A stretch of DNA of 64,000 bases, taken from NCBI RefSeq assembly GCF_014650055.1, contig NZ_BMUF01000002.1, forward strand, positions 496,001-560,000. Reading direction: 5' to 3'. Shown here in pieces: positions 17,223 through 26,540 of this stretch. Both the position numbers and the translations under genes were made by a program. The DNA comes from Streptomyces malachitofuscus. Its GTDB lineage: Bacteria; Actinomycetota; Actinomycetes; Streptomycetales; Streptomycetaceae. Under the pieces are notes generated by a model. That model was not told the DNA's origin. It saw nothing but the letters and a program-made list of their open reading frames with translations, and did not search any database. Numbering within the stretch: the stretch's first letter is position 1; each line of letters begins with the position of its first letter.

Positions 17223-18251
17223 GTGAGCTTCAAGGCCGAGTACATCTGGATCGACGGCACCGAGCCGACCGCCAAGCTGCGTTCCAAGACGAAGATCCTG
17301 GGCGACGACGCCAAGGGCGCGGACCTGCCGATCTGGGGCTTCGACGGTTCCTCCACCAACCAGGCCAAGGGGCACGCCTCCGACCGCGTCCTCAAGCCGG
17401 TGTTCGTCTGCCCGGACCCGATCCGCGGCGGTGACGACGTCCTGGTGCTGTGCGAGGTCCTCAACACGGACATGACGCCGCACGAGTCCAACACCCGTGC
17501 CGCGCTGGCCGAGGTCGCCGAGAAGTTCGCCGCCCAGGAGCCGATCTTCGGCATCGAGCAGGAGTACACCTTCTTCAAGGGCTCCCGCCCGCTCGGCTTC
17601 CCCGAGGGCGGCTTCCCGGCCGCGCAGGGCGGCTACTACTGCGGTGTCGGCTCGGACGAGATCTTCGGCCGTGACGTCGTCGAGGCGCACCTGGAGAACT
17701 GCCTGAAGGCGGGCCTGGGCATCTCCGGCATCAACGCCGAGGTCATGCCCGGCCAGTGGGAGTTCCAGGTGGGCCCGCTGTCCCCGCTGGAGGTCTCCGA
17801 CCAGCTGTGGGTGGCCCGCTGGCTGCTCTACCGCACCGCCGAGGACTTCGAGGTCTCCGCCACCCTGGACCCCAAGCCGGTCAAGGGCGACTGGAACGGC
17901 GCCGGCGCGCACACCAACTTCTCCACCAAGGCGATGCGCGAGTCCTACGACGCGATCATCACCGCCGCCGAGTCGCTGGGCGAGGGCTCCAAGCCCCTCG
18001 ACCACGTCAAGAACTACGGCGCCGGCATCGACGACCGTCTCACCGGTCTGCACGAGACCGCCCCGTGGAACGAGTACTCCTACGGCGTCTCCGACCGCGG
18101 TGCCTCGGTGCGCATCCCGTGGCAGGTCGAGAAGGACGGCAAGGGCTACATCGAGGACCGCCGTCCGAACGCCAACGTCGACCCGTACGTGGTGACCCGT
18201 CTGCTGGTCGACACGTGCTGCACCGCGCTGGAGAAGGCCGGCCAGGTCTGA
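17223..18251 (+). CDS. glnII: Glutamine synthetase type II (eukaryotic type)
   Basis: This is a second glutamine synthetase, 342 residues, of the octa/decameric eukaryotic-like class found in Streptomyces, Frankia and rhizobia. Landmarks are LPIWGFDGSSTNQA, FGIEQEYTFF, INAEVMPGQWEFQVGP, GDWNGAGAHTNFSTKAMR and RRPNANVDPY. It has no adenylylation tyrosine, so GlnE should not act on it. GTG 17223 fits the family N-terminus (SFKAEYIWIDG); ATG 17214 is possible. Expected to be GlnR-regulated through 17085-17133. Confidence 0.97.
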   Translation: MSFKAEYIWIDGTEPTAKLRSKTKILGDDAKGADLPIWGFDGSSTNQAKGHASDRVLKPVFVCPDPIRGGDDVLVLCEVLNTDMTPHESNTRAALAEVAEKFAAQEPIFGIEQEYTFFKGSRPLGFPEGGFPAAQGGYYCGVGSDEIFGRDVVEAHLENCLKAGLGISGINAEVMPGQWEFQVGPLSPLEVSDQLWVARWLLYRTAEDFEVSATLDPKPVKGDWNGAGAHTNFSTKAMRESYDAIITAAESLGEGSKPLDHVKNYGAGIDDRLTGLHETAPWNEYSYGVSDRGASVRIPWQVEKDGKGYIEDRRPNANVDPYVVTRLLVDTCCTALEKAGQV

Positions 18252-18264
18252 TCCGCACCGCAGT

Positions 18265-18310
18265 CGCCGCGAGGGGCGCCCGCCGATACCGGTGGGCGCC
18301 CCTCGCGGCG
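18265..18310 (+). terminator. glnII terminator
   Basis: A 20-bp stem with one wobble pair (CGCCGCGAGGGGCGCCCGCC against GGTGGGCGCCCCTCGCGGCG) and a GATACC loop lies 13 bases after the glnII stop. Confidence 0.85.
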
Positions 18311-18367
18311 TCTGCCGACAGCAGATTCCCGTTCCCCCGGGCCGCCCGGGCGGGCAGAGTCGCCGGC

Positions 18368-19369
18368 ATGAGACTTCTGTTGCTGGGTGGTACGGAGTTC
18401 GCGGGCCGGGCCGTCGCCGAGGCGGCCCTCGAACGGGGCTGGGAGGTGACAATCTTCCACCGGGGACGGCACGAGTCACCGCCGGGCGCACGGACGCTGC
18501 TGGGCGACCGCACCGCGCTCGACGGTCTGGCCGCGCTCGACGAGGACCCCGGGGAGTGGGACGTCGTCGTCGACACGTGGTCGTCCGCCCCGCGCGCGGT
18601 GCGGGACGCGGCACGGCTGCTGCGGGGCCGCGCCGGGCGGTACGTGTACGTGTCGAGCTGCTCGGTGTACGCGTGGCCCCGGCCCGCCGGGTACACCGAG
18701 GACGCTCCCCTGGTGCGGGACGCGTCCGCCGACGCGGATCTCACGGACTACGCGCGGGACAAGCGGGGCGGCGAGCTGGCCGCCGTGGACGCCTTCGGCG
18801 CGGACCGGTCGCTGCTGGTGCGGTCCGGGCTGCTCATCGGGCCGTACGAGAACGTGGGCCGGCTGCCCTGGTGGCTGAACCGGATGGCACGCGGCGGGCC
18901 CGTACTCGCCCCGGGCCCGCGAGAGCTGCCCCTGCAGTACGTCGACGTCCGCGATCTCGCGGAGTGGATCCTCGGGGCGGCCGAGCGGGAGCTGAGCGGG
19001 CCGTGCAACCTGATGTCCCCGCAGGGCCACACCACGATGGGCGAGCTGCTCGAAGCGTGCGTCGAGGTGACCGGCGGTCCGGCCGAGCTGCGGTGGACCG
19101 CGCCGGAGGTGATCCTCGAGGCGGGCATCGAGCCCTGGACGCAGCTGCCGGTATGGGTGCCGCCGGGCAGTGATCTGCACGACGCGCTGCACTCGGCCGA
19201 CGTCTCCCGGGCGGTCGCGACGGGACTGCGCTGCCGTCCGGTCGCCGAGACCGTGGCCGACACCTGGCGCTGGCTGACGGGGCTCGGCGGCACCGCGCCG
19301 CAGCGCGCGGACCGGACCGTCAAGGGGCTCGACCCCCAGGTGGAGGCGAAGGTGCTTCAAACCGCCTGA
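18368..19369 (+). CDS. NAD-dependent epimerase/reductase
   Basis: A 333-residue extended short-chain dehydrogenase-like protein. The N-terminal motif is LLLGGTEFAGRAVAEAAL, followed by WEVTIFHRGRHE. YVYVSSCSVYAWP precedes a Y-x3-K catalytic pair in DYARDKRGGELAAVDA. QYVDVRDLAEWIL is the usual C-terminal contact region. The group resembles plant-chloroplast mRNA-binding/isoflavone-reductase-like sugar epimerases; the substrate is unknown. Immediately downstream of glnII but separated by its terminator. Confidence 0.8.
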   Translation: MRLLLLGGTEFAGRAVAEAALERGWEVTIFHRGRHESPPGARTLLGDRTALDGLAALDEDPGEWDVVVDTWSSAPRAVRDAARLLRGRAGRYVYVSSCSVYAWPRPAGYTEDAPLVRDASADADLTDYARDKRGGELAAVDAFGADRSLLVRSGLLIGPYENVGRLPWWLNRMARGGPVLAPGPRELPLQYVDVRDLAEWILGAAERELSGPCNLMSPQGHTTMGELLEACVEVTGGPAELRWTAPEVILEAGIEPWTQLPVWVPPGSDLHDALHSADVSRAVATGLRCRPVAETVADTWRWLTGLGGTAPQRADRTVKGLDPQVEAKVLQTA

Positions 19370-19447
19370 GGGGGTGGGGTCAGCACCACCCCCGGGCCGG
19401 GTGCCCGGCCCAGTGCTCCGCCCGTGCCGCCGGGCCAGACTTGAGCC

Positions 19448-20713
19448 ATGACCACCGAAACGAAGAACGGCCAGGGGCGGACCGGCGGGCGGGGCATGGC
19501 ACTCTCCGCGATACGGGGGCTGGCGCTCGCCCTGGTGTCGCTGCCGGGAGCGGTGCTGTGCTTCGTCCTGTCCGCCGTGTCCATCGCGCTGATCCCCGTC
19601 GGGATCGGCATCGTCACCACGCCGTACGTGCTGCGGGGTGTGCGGACGTTCGCGAACTGGCGGCGGGTACTGGCGGCCGAGTGGGGCGGGGTGCGGATCC
19701 CGCCGTCGTACCGGCCGCTGCCGCGGGACGCCAACCCGTGGGGGCGGACGTTCGGGATGCTCCGCGACCCGGCGACCTGGCGGGACCTGCGGTGGCTGCC
19801 GGTGGACATGACCGCCGGCTTCGTCACCGCGCTGCTGCCGTTCGCGCTGCTGGTCTACCCGCTGGAGGGGTTCGCACTGGCGATCGGCCTGTGGCGGGTG
19901 ATGCCGGACGGCTACTGGTACGGCTTCGTGCGGGTCTCGGACCAGACGTCCGCGCTCGGCGCCGGAGCCCTCGCCCTGGTCCTGATGTTCTTCGCGCACT
20001 TCTTCTCCGCGCGCATGCTGCACGTCCACTTCCTGCTCACGCGGGCCGTGCTCGGCTCGCACCAGGGCGAGCTGACCGAGCGGGTGCGGGTGCTGACCGA
20101 GACCCGGCGGGACGCCGTGGACACCTCCGCCGCCGAACTGCGGCGCATCGAGCGGGACCTGCACGACGGGGCGCAGGCGCGGCTGGTCGCCATGGGCATG
20201 GATCTGGGGACGATCGAGGCGCTGATCGAGAAGGACCCGGCGAAGGCGCGTGAACTGCTGGCGCACGCCCGGCAGTCGTCCGCGGAGGCGCTGACCGAAC
20301 TGCGTGAGCTGGTACGCGGCATCCATCCGCCGGTGCTGGCCGAGCGCGGGCTCGGGGACGCGGTGCGGGCACTGGCGCTGCGGCTGCCGGTGGCCACCGA
20401 GGTGAACGTGGAGCTGCCCGGACGGGCCGAGGCGCCCGTGGAGTCGGCCGCGTACTTCGCGGTGGGCGAGGTCCTCACCAACGCGGTGAAGCACTCCGGG
20501 GCGGACCGGATCTGGGTCGACCTGCACCACACCGACGGCCGGCTGCGGGTGACGGTCACCGACAACGGCAAGGGCGGCGCGGTGATCGGGGCCGGCTCCG
20601 GACTGACCGGGGTGGAGCGGCGGCTGGGTACATTCGACGGCGTCCTGGCCGTCGGCAGCCCCGCGGGCGGTCCCACGATGGTCACCCTGGAGATCCCTTG
20701 CGCGTTGTCCTAG
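19448..20713 (+). CDS. NarL-type sensor histidine kinase
   Basis: A 421-residue membrane kinase. About four hydrophobic segments lie in residues 20-200, with little extracellular sequence. The HisKA_3 box is RRIERDLHDGAQARLVAMGM, with the phosphorylated His in DLHDGAQ. The ATPase domain has EVLTNAVKHSGADRI (N box), VTVTDNGKGG and SGLTGVERRLG. It lacks a recognisable sensor domain, so it probably senses membrane state through the helices. Its 3' end overlaps the regulator gene by 16 bases, implying coupled translation. Confidence 0.9.
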   Translation: MTTETKNGQGRTGGRGMALSAIRGLALALVSLPGAVLCFVLSAVSIALIPVGIGIVTTPYVLRGVRTFANWRRVLAAEWGGVRIPPSYRPLPRDANPWGRTFGMLRDPATWRDLRWLPVDMTAGFVTALLPFALLVYPLEGFALAIGLWRVMPDGYWYGFVRVSDQTSALGAGALALVLMFFAHFFSARMLHVHFLLTRAVLGSHQGELTERVRVLTETRRDAVDTSAAELRRIERDLHDGAQARLVAMGMDLGTIEALIEKDPAKARELLAHARQSSAEALTELRELVRGIHPPVLAERGLGDAVRALALRLPVATEVNVELPGRAEAPVESAAYFAVGEVLTNAVKHSGADRIWVDLHHTDGRLRVTVTDNGKGGAVIGAGSGLTGVERRLGTFDGVLAVGSPAGGPTMVTLEIPCALS

Positions 20714-21351
20714 CCGAAGACCTGTTCCTGCTGCGCGACGGACTCGTCCGGCTGCTTCAGGCCCATGACTTCGAGATCGCGGCGGCGGTGGAGTCCGGGC
20801 CCGAGCTGACCCGGGCGCTGGCGGAGCAGGAGCCCGACGTGGCGGTCGTGGACGTACGCCTGCCGCCGACGCACACCGACGAAGGGCTGCAGTGCGCGCT
20901 GGAGGCGCGGCGCAGGCGTCCGGGGCTGCCGGTGCTGGTGCTCTCGCAGCACGTGGAACAGCTGTACGCGCGGGAGCTGCTGGCGGACGGCAGCGGTGGG
21001 GTGGGCTATCTGCTGAAGGACCGGGTGTTCGACGCGGAGCAGTTCGTGGACGCCGTACGGCGGGTGGCGTCGGGGGGTACGGCGATGGATCCGCAGGTGA
21101 TCCAGCAGCTGCTGGCACGGCGGTCCGGGAACGACCGGCCGCTGGCGCGGCTGACGCCCCGGGAGCTGGAGGTGCTGGAGCTGATGGCGCAGGGGCGGAC
21201 CAACGCGGCGATCGCGGCCAGGCTGGTGGTGACGGAACGGGCGATCGCGAAGCACACCGCCAACATCTTCGCCAAACTGGGGCTTGAGGTCTCGGACGAC
21301 GACAACCGGCGCGTGCTGGCGGTTCTCGCCTTTCTCGACCATGGCCGGTGA
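20698..21351 (+). CDS. NarL/FixJ-family response regulator
   Basis: A 217-residue partner of the preceding kinase. The receiver domain has RVVLAEDLFLLRDGLVRLL (acidic pocket), the phosphoacceptor Asp in DVAVVDVRLPP, and the conserved Lys in YLLKDRVFD. The C-terminal LuxR-type HTH is LTPRELEVLELMAQGRTNAA through ERAIAKHTANIFAKLGL. It starts with TTG at 20698 inside the kinase gene. Targets are unknown; the DUF1996 gene downstream is a possible one. Confidence 0.9.
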   Translation: MRVVLAEDLFLLRDGLVRLLQAHDFEIAAAVESGPELTRALAEQEPDVAVVDVRLPPTHTDEGLQCALEARRRRPGLPVLVLSQHVEQLYARELLADGSGGVGYLLKDRVFDAEQFVDAVRRVASGGTAMDPQVIQQLLARRSGNDRPLARLTPRELEVLELMAQGRTNAAIAARLVVTERAIAKHTANIFAKLGLEVSDDDNRRVLAVLAFLDHGR

Positions 21352-21566
21352 AACCGGACCCGTTGCTTCACCCCGGGTGGGTGATCCGCAACTCCCGGTA
21401 TTTCAGGGGCTGTTGAAACCCCCGGGACCGTACTGACTTCTCACCGATTTCCGTGACGGGTGAACACCCGTGGGGCGGTTGCCGTACTCAAGGGAGCCGC
21501 TTCACTCCTAACGGGCGCCTCGATGCCCCGCAATGGGATGCCCCGCAAGGAAGTCAGAGGAGTTCC

Positions 21567-23105
21567 ATGGGACGCAACACAAGAAAACGCCGCACGCCGC
21601 TGGCCAACAAGGCCATAGCCGCAACGGCGGCCCTAGCGCTCGGTGGGGGCGGGCTGATCTGGGCCAACTTCTATGCCTCGGCACACGAGGAGAACGGAGG
21701 CCACAACCGGACGAAGTCGAGCGGGGCCCAGGTCGCCACGATCGACTGCCCGGACGTCGGTCAGCAGCTCTCGAACGTGCCGGACCGGGCCCGCGGTGAG
21801 GTGGACGGGGAGCTGGCCTCGATGGACCAGCAGATCACCGACGCCTACCAGCGGCTGGTCACCACGCGCCGGGCGCAGGCCGGGGATCCGCAGTTCGTCC
21901 AGAACTCCATTCTGGGTCCGCTCAAGGACCGGCGGAAGGCGCTGATCGACCGCATCAAGCTGGAGATCAACCGGGCCGGCGGGCAGGCCGACGACGGCCT
22001 GGACCGTCTGGCCGGCTGCACCGGCCGCCCCGCCGACCAGCAGCAGGGCGACGGCCAGAACGGCGACGGCCAGAACGGCGACGGCCAGAACGGCGGCCAG
22101 AACCAGGACGGCAACGGCCAGGACGGCGGCCAGGACCAGGGTGACGGCGGCCAGAACCAGGACGACAACGGCAACGGGGCAGCGGGCCCGGTGGCCGAGG
22201 ACTTCATCGACATCAACGACGTCCAGCCGAACTCCCGCGATCTGCAGAACGGGCTGGCGGCCAACGGGGACACCGGTTCCACCGGTACCTTCACCACCGA
22301 GTGCGGTACCAACGAGAACAACATATTCAACAGCGACAACCTGATCGCGGCCCCGGGTGTCGACAACGGCGCGCACCATGTGCACGACTACGTCGGCAAC
22401 CAGGACAACGACGCCTTCTCCAGCGACGAGGACCTGGCCAACGCCGAGACCTCCTGCCAGAACCAGGGCGACAAGTCCACGTACTACTGGCCGGTGCTGC
22501 GGCTTCAGGACGGCACCCAGGAGTTCGACGCCAACGACCAGGGCGGCGGCGCCGAGGGCAACGTGGGCCGGATCCTCAAGCCCCAGCAGGCCGAGCTCAC
22601 GTTCGTCGGCAACAAGCAGGGCGACGTCGTGGCGATGCCGAAGTTCCTGCGTATCATCACCGGTGACGCCAAGTCCTTCGTCAACGGCAACGCCAACGCC
22701 AACACCTCGTGGAGTTGCACCGGCTTCGAGGACCGGCAGGTGACGGACAAGTACCCGCTGTGCCCCGAGGGCAGCCAGGTCGTGCGGACCAGCAACTTCC
22801 AGAGCTGCTGGGACGGCCAGAACATCGACAGCGCCAACCACCGGGACCACATGGCGTTCGTCCAGGCCGACGGCAGCTGCCCGAACAACTTCCAGGCCAT
22901 CCCGCAGCTGCAGGTCCGCCTCGTGTACGACATTCCCACCCCGGTCATCGAGAACGGCCAGGTGCAGAATCCGTACGCGGTGGACAGCTTCCCGGAGCAG
23001 CTGCACAAGCCGATCACCGATCACAACGACTTCATCAACGTCATGGACGAGAACCTGATGAACCAGGTGGTCGAGTGCATCAACAGCGGTGAGGACTGTC
23101 AGTAG
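21567..23105 (+). CDS. Secreted DUF1996 protein
   Basis: About 512 residues. A basic, hydrophobic N-terminus ([20 protein letters not shown]) is a signal peptide or anchor. Residues ~50-155 form a long helical region bracketed by cysteines ([11 protein letters not shown] ... LDRLAGCTG). Then comes a Gln/Asp/Gly-rich linker (~160-205) with GDGQN in tandem. The C-terminal ~300 residues are a DUF1996 domain: [75 protein letters not shown]1996 proteins are extracellular and found in fungi and actinomycetes; activity is unknown. ATG 21567 follows AGAGGAG. Confidence 0.85.
   Translation: MGRNTRKRRTPLANKAIAATAALALGGGGLIWANFYASAHEENGGHNRTKSSGAQVATIDCPDVGQQLSNVPDRARGEVDGELASMDQQITDAYQRLVTTRRAQAGDPQFVQNSILGPLKDRRKALIDRIKLEINRAGGQADDGLDRLAGCTGRPADQQQGDGQNGDGQNGDGQNGGQNQDGNGQDGGQDQGDGGQNQDDNGNGAAGPVAEDFIDINDVQPNSRDLQNGLAANGDTGSTGTFTTECGTNENNIFNSDNLIAAPGVDNGAHHVHDYVGNQDNDAFSSDEDLANAETSCQNQGDKSTYYWPVLRLQDGTQEFDANDQGGGAEGNVGRILKPQQAELTFVGNKQGDVVAMPKFLRIITGDAKSFVNGNANANTSWSCTGFEDRQVTDKYPLCPEGSQVVRTSNFQSCWDGQNIDSANHRDHMAFVQADGSCPNNFQAIPQLQVRLVYDIPTPVIENGQVQNPYAVDSFPEQLHKPITDHNDFINVMDENLMNQVVECINSGEDCQ
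22044..22160 (+). repeat. In-gene tandem repeat encoding the Gln/Asp/Gly linker
   Basis: GGCGACGGCCAGAAC repeats three times and then continues in degenerate form, encoding GDGQN units. It is likely variable in copy number between strains. Confidence 0.75.
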
Positions 23106-23128
23106 CGGTTCCGCCGGTCGCCGATGAG

Positions 23129-23167
23129 GGAGGGCCGGTGGCGGGGATTCCCCGCCACCGGCCCTCC
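23129..23167. terminator. Terminator after the DUF1996 gene
   Basis: An 18-bp perfect stem (23129-23146 with 23150-23167) and a 3-base loop lies 23 bases after the stop, between convergent genes, so it may act in both directions. Confidence 0.85.
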
Positions 23168-23201
23168 TTCGTGCTGCCCCGGTGCGACGCGCGGGCGGTG
23201 A

Positions 23202-23693
23202 TCAGCCGCCGTGACCGGAGTGCCCGTCCGCGTGTCCGCCACCGTCACCGGAACCGCTCTCACCGGAACCGCCGTCGCCCGAACCGCCGCCGTGGTTCTT
23301 GCCGCTGTGGTCCATGCCCTCCTCCAGGGTGCCGCCGAGCTCTCCCCGGAGCTCGGCGACCACGTCCTCGTGACCGACGGCGACCCACTTGCGGCCGACG
23401 AGGTAGTGACCGCCGTAGTCCTTCGCCGTGTTGAGCCACTCGCGCTGTCCGCGGTCGGTGGAGAAGGTGGCGAGGACGTACTTCTCGCCGCCCTTCTTGC
23501 ACAGGGCCTGGCGGATGGTGTCGGCGTCGGTCTGCATGTTCGGCTTGCACTTCACCTCGGCGGCCAGGTGCTCCAGGCTGCCGGTGGCGGTGGGCGGCAC
23601 CTCGTCCCCGCCGCCGTCGCCGGATCCGCAGCCCGCCAGCGCCAGGGCCGCGACCGCGCCGGTCAGCGCGAGCATCGGTCGGGTCAGCCTCAT
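23202..23693 (-). CDS. Lipoprotein with His/Gly/Asp-rich tail
   Basis: A 163-residue protein with a lipobox signal peptide (ALTGAVAALALAGCGSGDG, Cys near residue 22). The ~100-residue core has two further cysteines (EVKCKPNMQTDADTIRQALC) and a tryptophan-containing C-terminal half. The last ~35 residues are Gly/Ser/Asp/His-rich (HADGHSGHGG), suggestive of weak metal binding or flexibility. ATG 23693 has GGAGG upstream. It converges on the DUF1996 gene. Function unknown. Confidence 0.75.
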   Translation of the reverse strand: MRLTRPMLALTGAVAALALAGCGSGDGGGDEVPPTATGSLEHLAAEVKCKPNMQTDADTIRQALCKKGGEKYVLATFSTDRGQREWLNTAKDYGGHYLVGRKWVAVGHEDVVAELRGELGGTLEEGMDHSGKNHGGGSGDGGSGESGSGDGGGHADGHSGHGG

Positions 23694-23857
23694 GTGTTCC
23701 TCCGGTCCTTGACGGCGGCATCGTGACGGCGACACGCCGCACGGAGCCCCGGCGCGGGGCCCTCGGCCTTCGATACGTCCCCGAGGACCGCAGCGCTCAA
23801 ATTCCGCCGGGCGAGGCGGTCAGGTGACCATCCACCCGCTCGCTCGTTCTGCTGAAC

Positions 23858-25780
23858 GTGCAGTCACAGGATGTCGTCCCGCCCTCGGTGCCCTCCTCCC
23901 CGGCCGGCCCCGGCGTGGACGTCGAGCAGGCAGAGGCCGCGCTCGTCGAGCACTATCCGCGGCTCGTCCGGCTCGCCTACCTGGTGCTGCCCGCCCGCAT
24001 GGGACGGAGCAGGCGGGTGCTCACCGCGCACTCCCTGGTGCAGCGGGCGCTGCCCCGCGGCCGTACCCCCGCGCCGGTGATCCCCGCCCAGTCGGCCGGG
24101 CGCGACCGGGGTCCCGGCTATGCGCTGGTCCGGCTGCAGGTGGTGCGCACGGCACTGGAGGCGGGCCGGCCACTGACGCGCGCCGCGTGGCCGAAACGGG
24201 CGCAGTTGCCGCCGCTGCTCCCCCAGGTGTGGGGGCTGAAGCTGTTCCCGCGCCCGGGCGGCGCCGACGAACTCGCGCTGGACCAGCGCCTGTCGGCCCT
24301 GTCCGGGCCGGCCCGCGCCGCGCACGCGCTGCGCGGACTGGAGCGGCTCCCGGACGGTGACGTGCGCGCGGTGCTCACCGCCGCGGGCGTCACCGACGTG
24401 GACGCCGCGCTGGACGAGGCGGACCGGGTCCGCGACGCGTACCGGCTGCTCGACTCCTGCGAGTTCGACGCCTGTTCGCTCCAGGCCCGGCCCACAGATC
24501 TGCTGCGCCGCCGCCGGCATCTGAAGGCCGCGCTGGTCGGCGGGGCCGCGCTGCTGGTGTGCGGGACGCTGGTCGGCCTGCCGGGCGACGGCTGGGGTCC
24601 CGACGGTGCCGCCGCTCCCCCGTACGCACGGAACCCGGCCGCGCAGGCCGCGCTGGATCCGGGGAAGCTGACCCGGGTGTCCCCCGACGCGTGGAAGACC
24701 TCCGCGCGCACCGACTTCTCCGTGTGGCCCGCGCGCGGCCGTCTCACCGGCGACCGGCCCCTGCTGCGCCGCGCCCTCGCCGTCTGGGCCCGCCCGGGGA
24801 GCACCGTTCAGGTCTCGGCGACCCCGGGCACCCCCTCCGGCGGCCCGGCGGGACCGCCCCAGCTGCTGTACGCGGGGACGGTCGGCACCGCGCGGGTGGT
24901 GATCCTCCACGACGGTCTGCGCGTCGTCCGGTACGCCGAGCCGGCGGACGGCACCCGGGGCGCCGCACTGGACCTCGCCCGGGTCGACGGTGCCGGGCGG
25001 GCCGGGTCGAGCGCGGTGGTGCTGAGCCGGACCGACGGCAACGTCCGCTATCTGACCGCCCCCTGGGTGCGTGAGGCGGGTGAGCGGGACCTGCGCGAGC
25101 CGGGCTCCGGCGCGATGGCCCTCGCCCTCGTCGACGGAGTGACCTCGCCCCTGGCCGGTCCCGCGTCGAAGGACGGCTCCTGCACCTCGTGGAACGTGCT
25201 GGAACTGACCGACGCCACCGGCACCCGGCTGCTGACCGACCTCGGCGAGCTGGTCCCGGCCCGGCTGACCGCCGGGCGGCCCGGCGCGGTCACCGACGCG
25301 TCCGCCGCGAAGGCGCTGCGCACCTGGGCACCGTACGCCTGCTCGCTGGGCGCGGTGCGTTCGGCGGGCGTGCGGAGCGTGAACGTCTGGGCGTTCGCCG
25401 AGCAGCCGCTGCCCGGCGCGAGCAGGCGGGCGGAGTGGGTCTGCACTCGCGCGGAGACCTGGCGGGGCGGCGGGGCGCGGGTGCTGGCGCAGTTCCACAC
25501 GCCCGGCGCGCGGTTCGGGGCGGTGGCGGCGAAGGCCGAGGACGTACCGGCGTGCGGGGAGCGGGAGCCGCGGGTGCTCGCCGGGGTGCTGTGGAAGTCC
25601 GAGGCGGGCGCCTGGTACCTGCTGGCCGCCGGCAGCAGCGACACGGCCTCGGTCAGGGCGACGGGCGGCGTCGAGGGGTCGGCCCGGGGTTCCCTGCTGA
25701 CCCTCCGCGCGAAGAAGGGTGCCCGGGCGGACCTGGTGGGCAGACTGGACGACGGGCGGTCGATCAGCGGGCTGCGTTGA
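23858..25780 (+). CDS. Membrane protein with sigma-70-like cytoplasmic domain
   Basis: A 640-residue protein. Residues ~20-205 are helical and cytoplasmic. VDVEQAEAALVEHYPRLVRL followed by AYLVLPA resembles ECF sigma region 2, and RGLERLPDGDVRAVLTAAGV resembles the start of region 4, but the DNA-contact helix is degenerate. A single transmembrane helix follows at ~222-241 (KAALVGGAALLVCGTLVGL). The remaining ~400 residues are extracellular, with several cysteines. No DUF is recognised with confidence. GTG 23858 is used; no strong ribosome site. It may be a sigma-derived membrane regulator or scaffold. Confidence 0.65.
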   Translation: MQSQDVVPPSVPSSPAGPGVDVEQAEAALVEHYPRLVRLAYLVLPARMGRSRRVLTAHSLVQRALPRGRTPAPVIPAQSAGRDRGPGYALVRLQVVRTALEAGRPLTRAAWPKRAQLPPLLPQVWGLKLFPRPGGADELALDQRLSALSGPARAAHALRGLERLPDGDVRAVLTAAGVTDVDAALDEADRVRDAYRLLDSCEFDACSLQARPTDLLRRRRHLKAALVGGAALLVCGTLVGLPGDGWGPDGAAAPPYARNPAAQAALDPGKLTRVSPDAWKTSARTDFSVWPARGRLTGDRPLLRRALAVWARPGSTVQVSATPGTPSGGPAGPPQLLYAGTVGTARVVILHDGLRVVRYAEPADGTRGAALDLARVDGAGRAGSSAVVLSRTDGNVRYLTAPWVREAGERDLREPGSGAMALALVDGVTSPLAGPASKDGSCTSWNVLELTDATGTRLLTDLGELVPARLTAGRPGAVTDASAAKALRTWAPYACSLGAVRSAGVRSVNVWAFAEQPLPGASRRAEWVCTRAETWRGGGARVLAQFHTPGARFGAVAAKAEDVPACGEREPRVLAGVLWKSEAGAWYLLAAGSSDTASVRATGGVEGSARGSLLTLRAKKGARADLVGRLDDGRSISGLR

Positions 25781-25844
25781 CCGGATGAACACCGTCGGCT
25801 GGTCTGGACCGAGAGCGGCCGGAATCGATCGGTAAGGTGTTCGT

Positions 25845-26540
25845 ATGACTACCGGGGTGCGGCGCAGGATGGGAGTCGAGGAGCGGCGGCAGCAGTTGAT
25901 CGGCGTGGCCCTCGAACTGTTCAGCCGGCGCTCCCCCGACGAGGTCTCGATCGACGAGATAGCGTCGCGGGCGGGCATCTCCCGCCCGCTGGTCTATCAC
26001 TACTTCCCCGGCAAACTCAGCCTGTACGAGGCGGCGTTGAGGCGTGCCTCGGAGGATCTGGCGTCCCGGTTCATGGAGCCGCACGAGGGCCCGCTGGGGT
26101 CGCGGCTGCGGCGGGTGATGGCCCGGTTCTTCGACTTCGTGGAGGAGCACGGGCCCGGTTTCGCCGCCCTGATGCGGGGCGGTCCCGCCGTCGGCTCCTC
26201 CGCCACGAACGCCCTGATCGACTCCGTGCGGCAGGCCGCGTATGACCAGATGCTGTCGCACATGGGCGTGGTGGGCCCGGCGCCGGCGCGGCTGGAACTG
26301 GTCGTACGCTCCTGGATCTCGCTCGTCGAGTCGACGGCGCTGATCTGGCTGGACGGGCGGCGGGTGCCGCGTGACGAGCTGGAGGCGCAACTGGTGCAGG
26401 ACTTCGCCGCGCTGGCCGCCGTGGCCGCCGCGCGGGACGAGGAGCTGGCCACGCTGCTGCGCGGACTGCTCAAGAACGAGCCGGGCGACGGGCCGTTCAC
26501 GGACCTGGCGGTCCGGCTCATCGCGCTCGCGGGCCGGTGA
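25845..26540 (+). CDS. TetR family regulator
   Basis: A 231-residue repressor-type protein. The N-terminal HTH is RRQQLIGVALELFSRRSPDE, then SIDEIASRAGISRPLVYHYF. The C-terminal ligand-binding part is helical, with FDFVEEHGPGFAALMRGGPA. Such proteins in Streptomyces often regulate lipid or efflux genes; the target here is unknown. It overlaps the next gene by 4 bases (GTGA), so the two are translationally coupled. Confidence 0.88.
   Translation: MTTGVRRRMGVEERRQQLIGVALELFSRRSPDEVSIDEIASRAGISRPLVYHYFPGKLSLYEAALRRASEDLASRFMEPHEGPLGSRLRRVMARFFDFVEEHGPGFAALMRGGPAVGSSATNALIDSVRQAAYDQMLSHMGVVGPAPARLELVVRSWISLVESTALIWLDGRRVPRDELEAQLVQDFAALAAVAAARDEELATLLRGLLKNEPGDGPFTDLAVRLIALAGR

Noticed and set aside
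18476..21118. An 880-codon minus-strand open frame opposite the epimerase, kinase and regulator
   Set aside because: Antisense shadow; the plus-strand genes carry clear catalytic and phosphorylation motifs.
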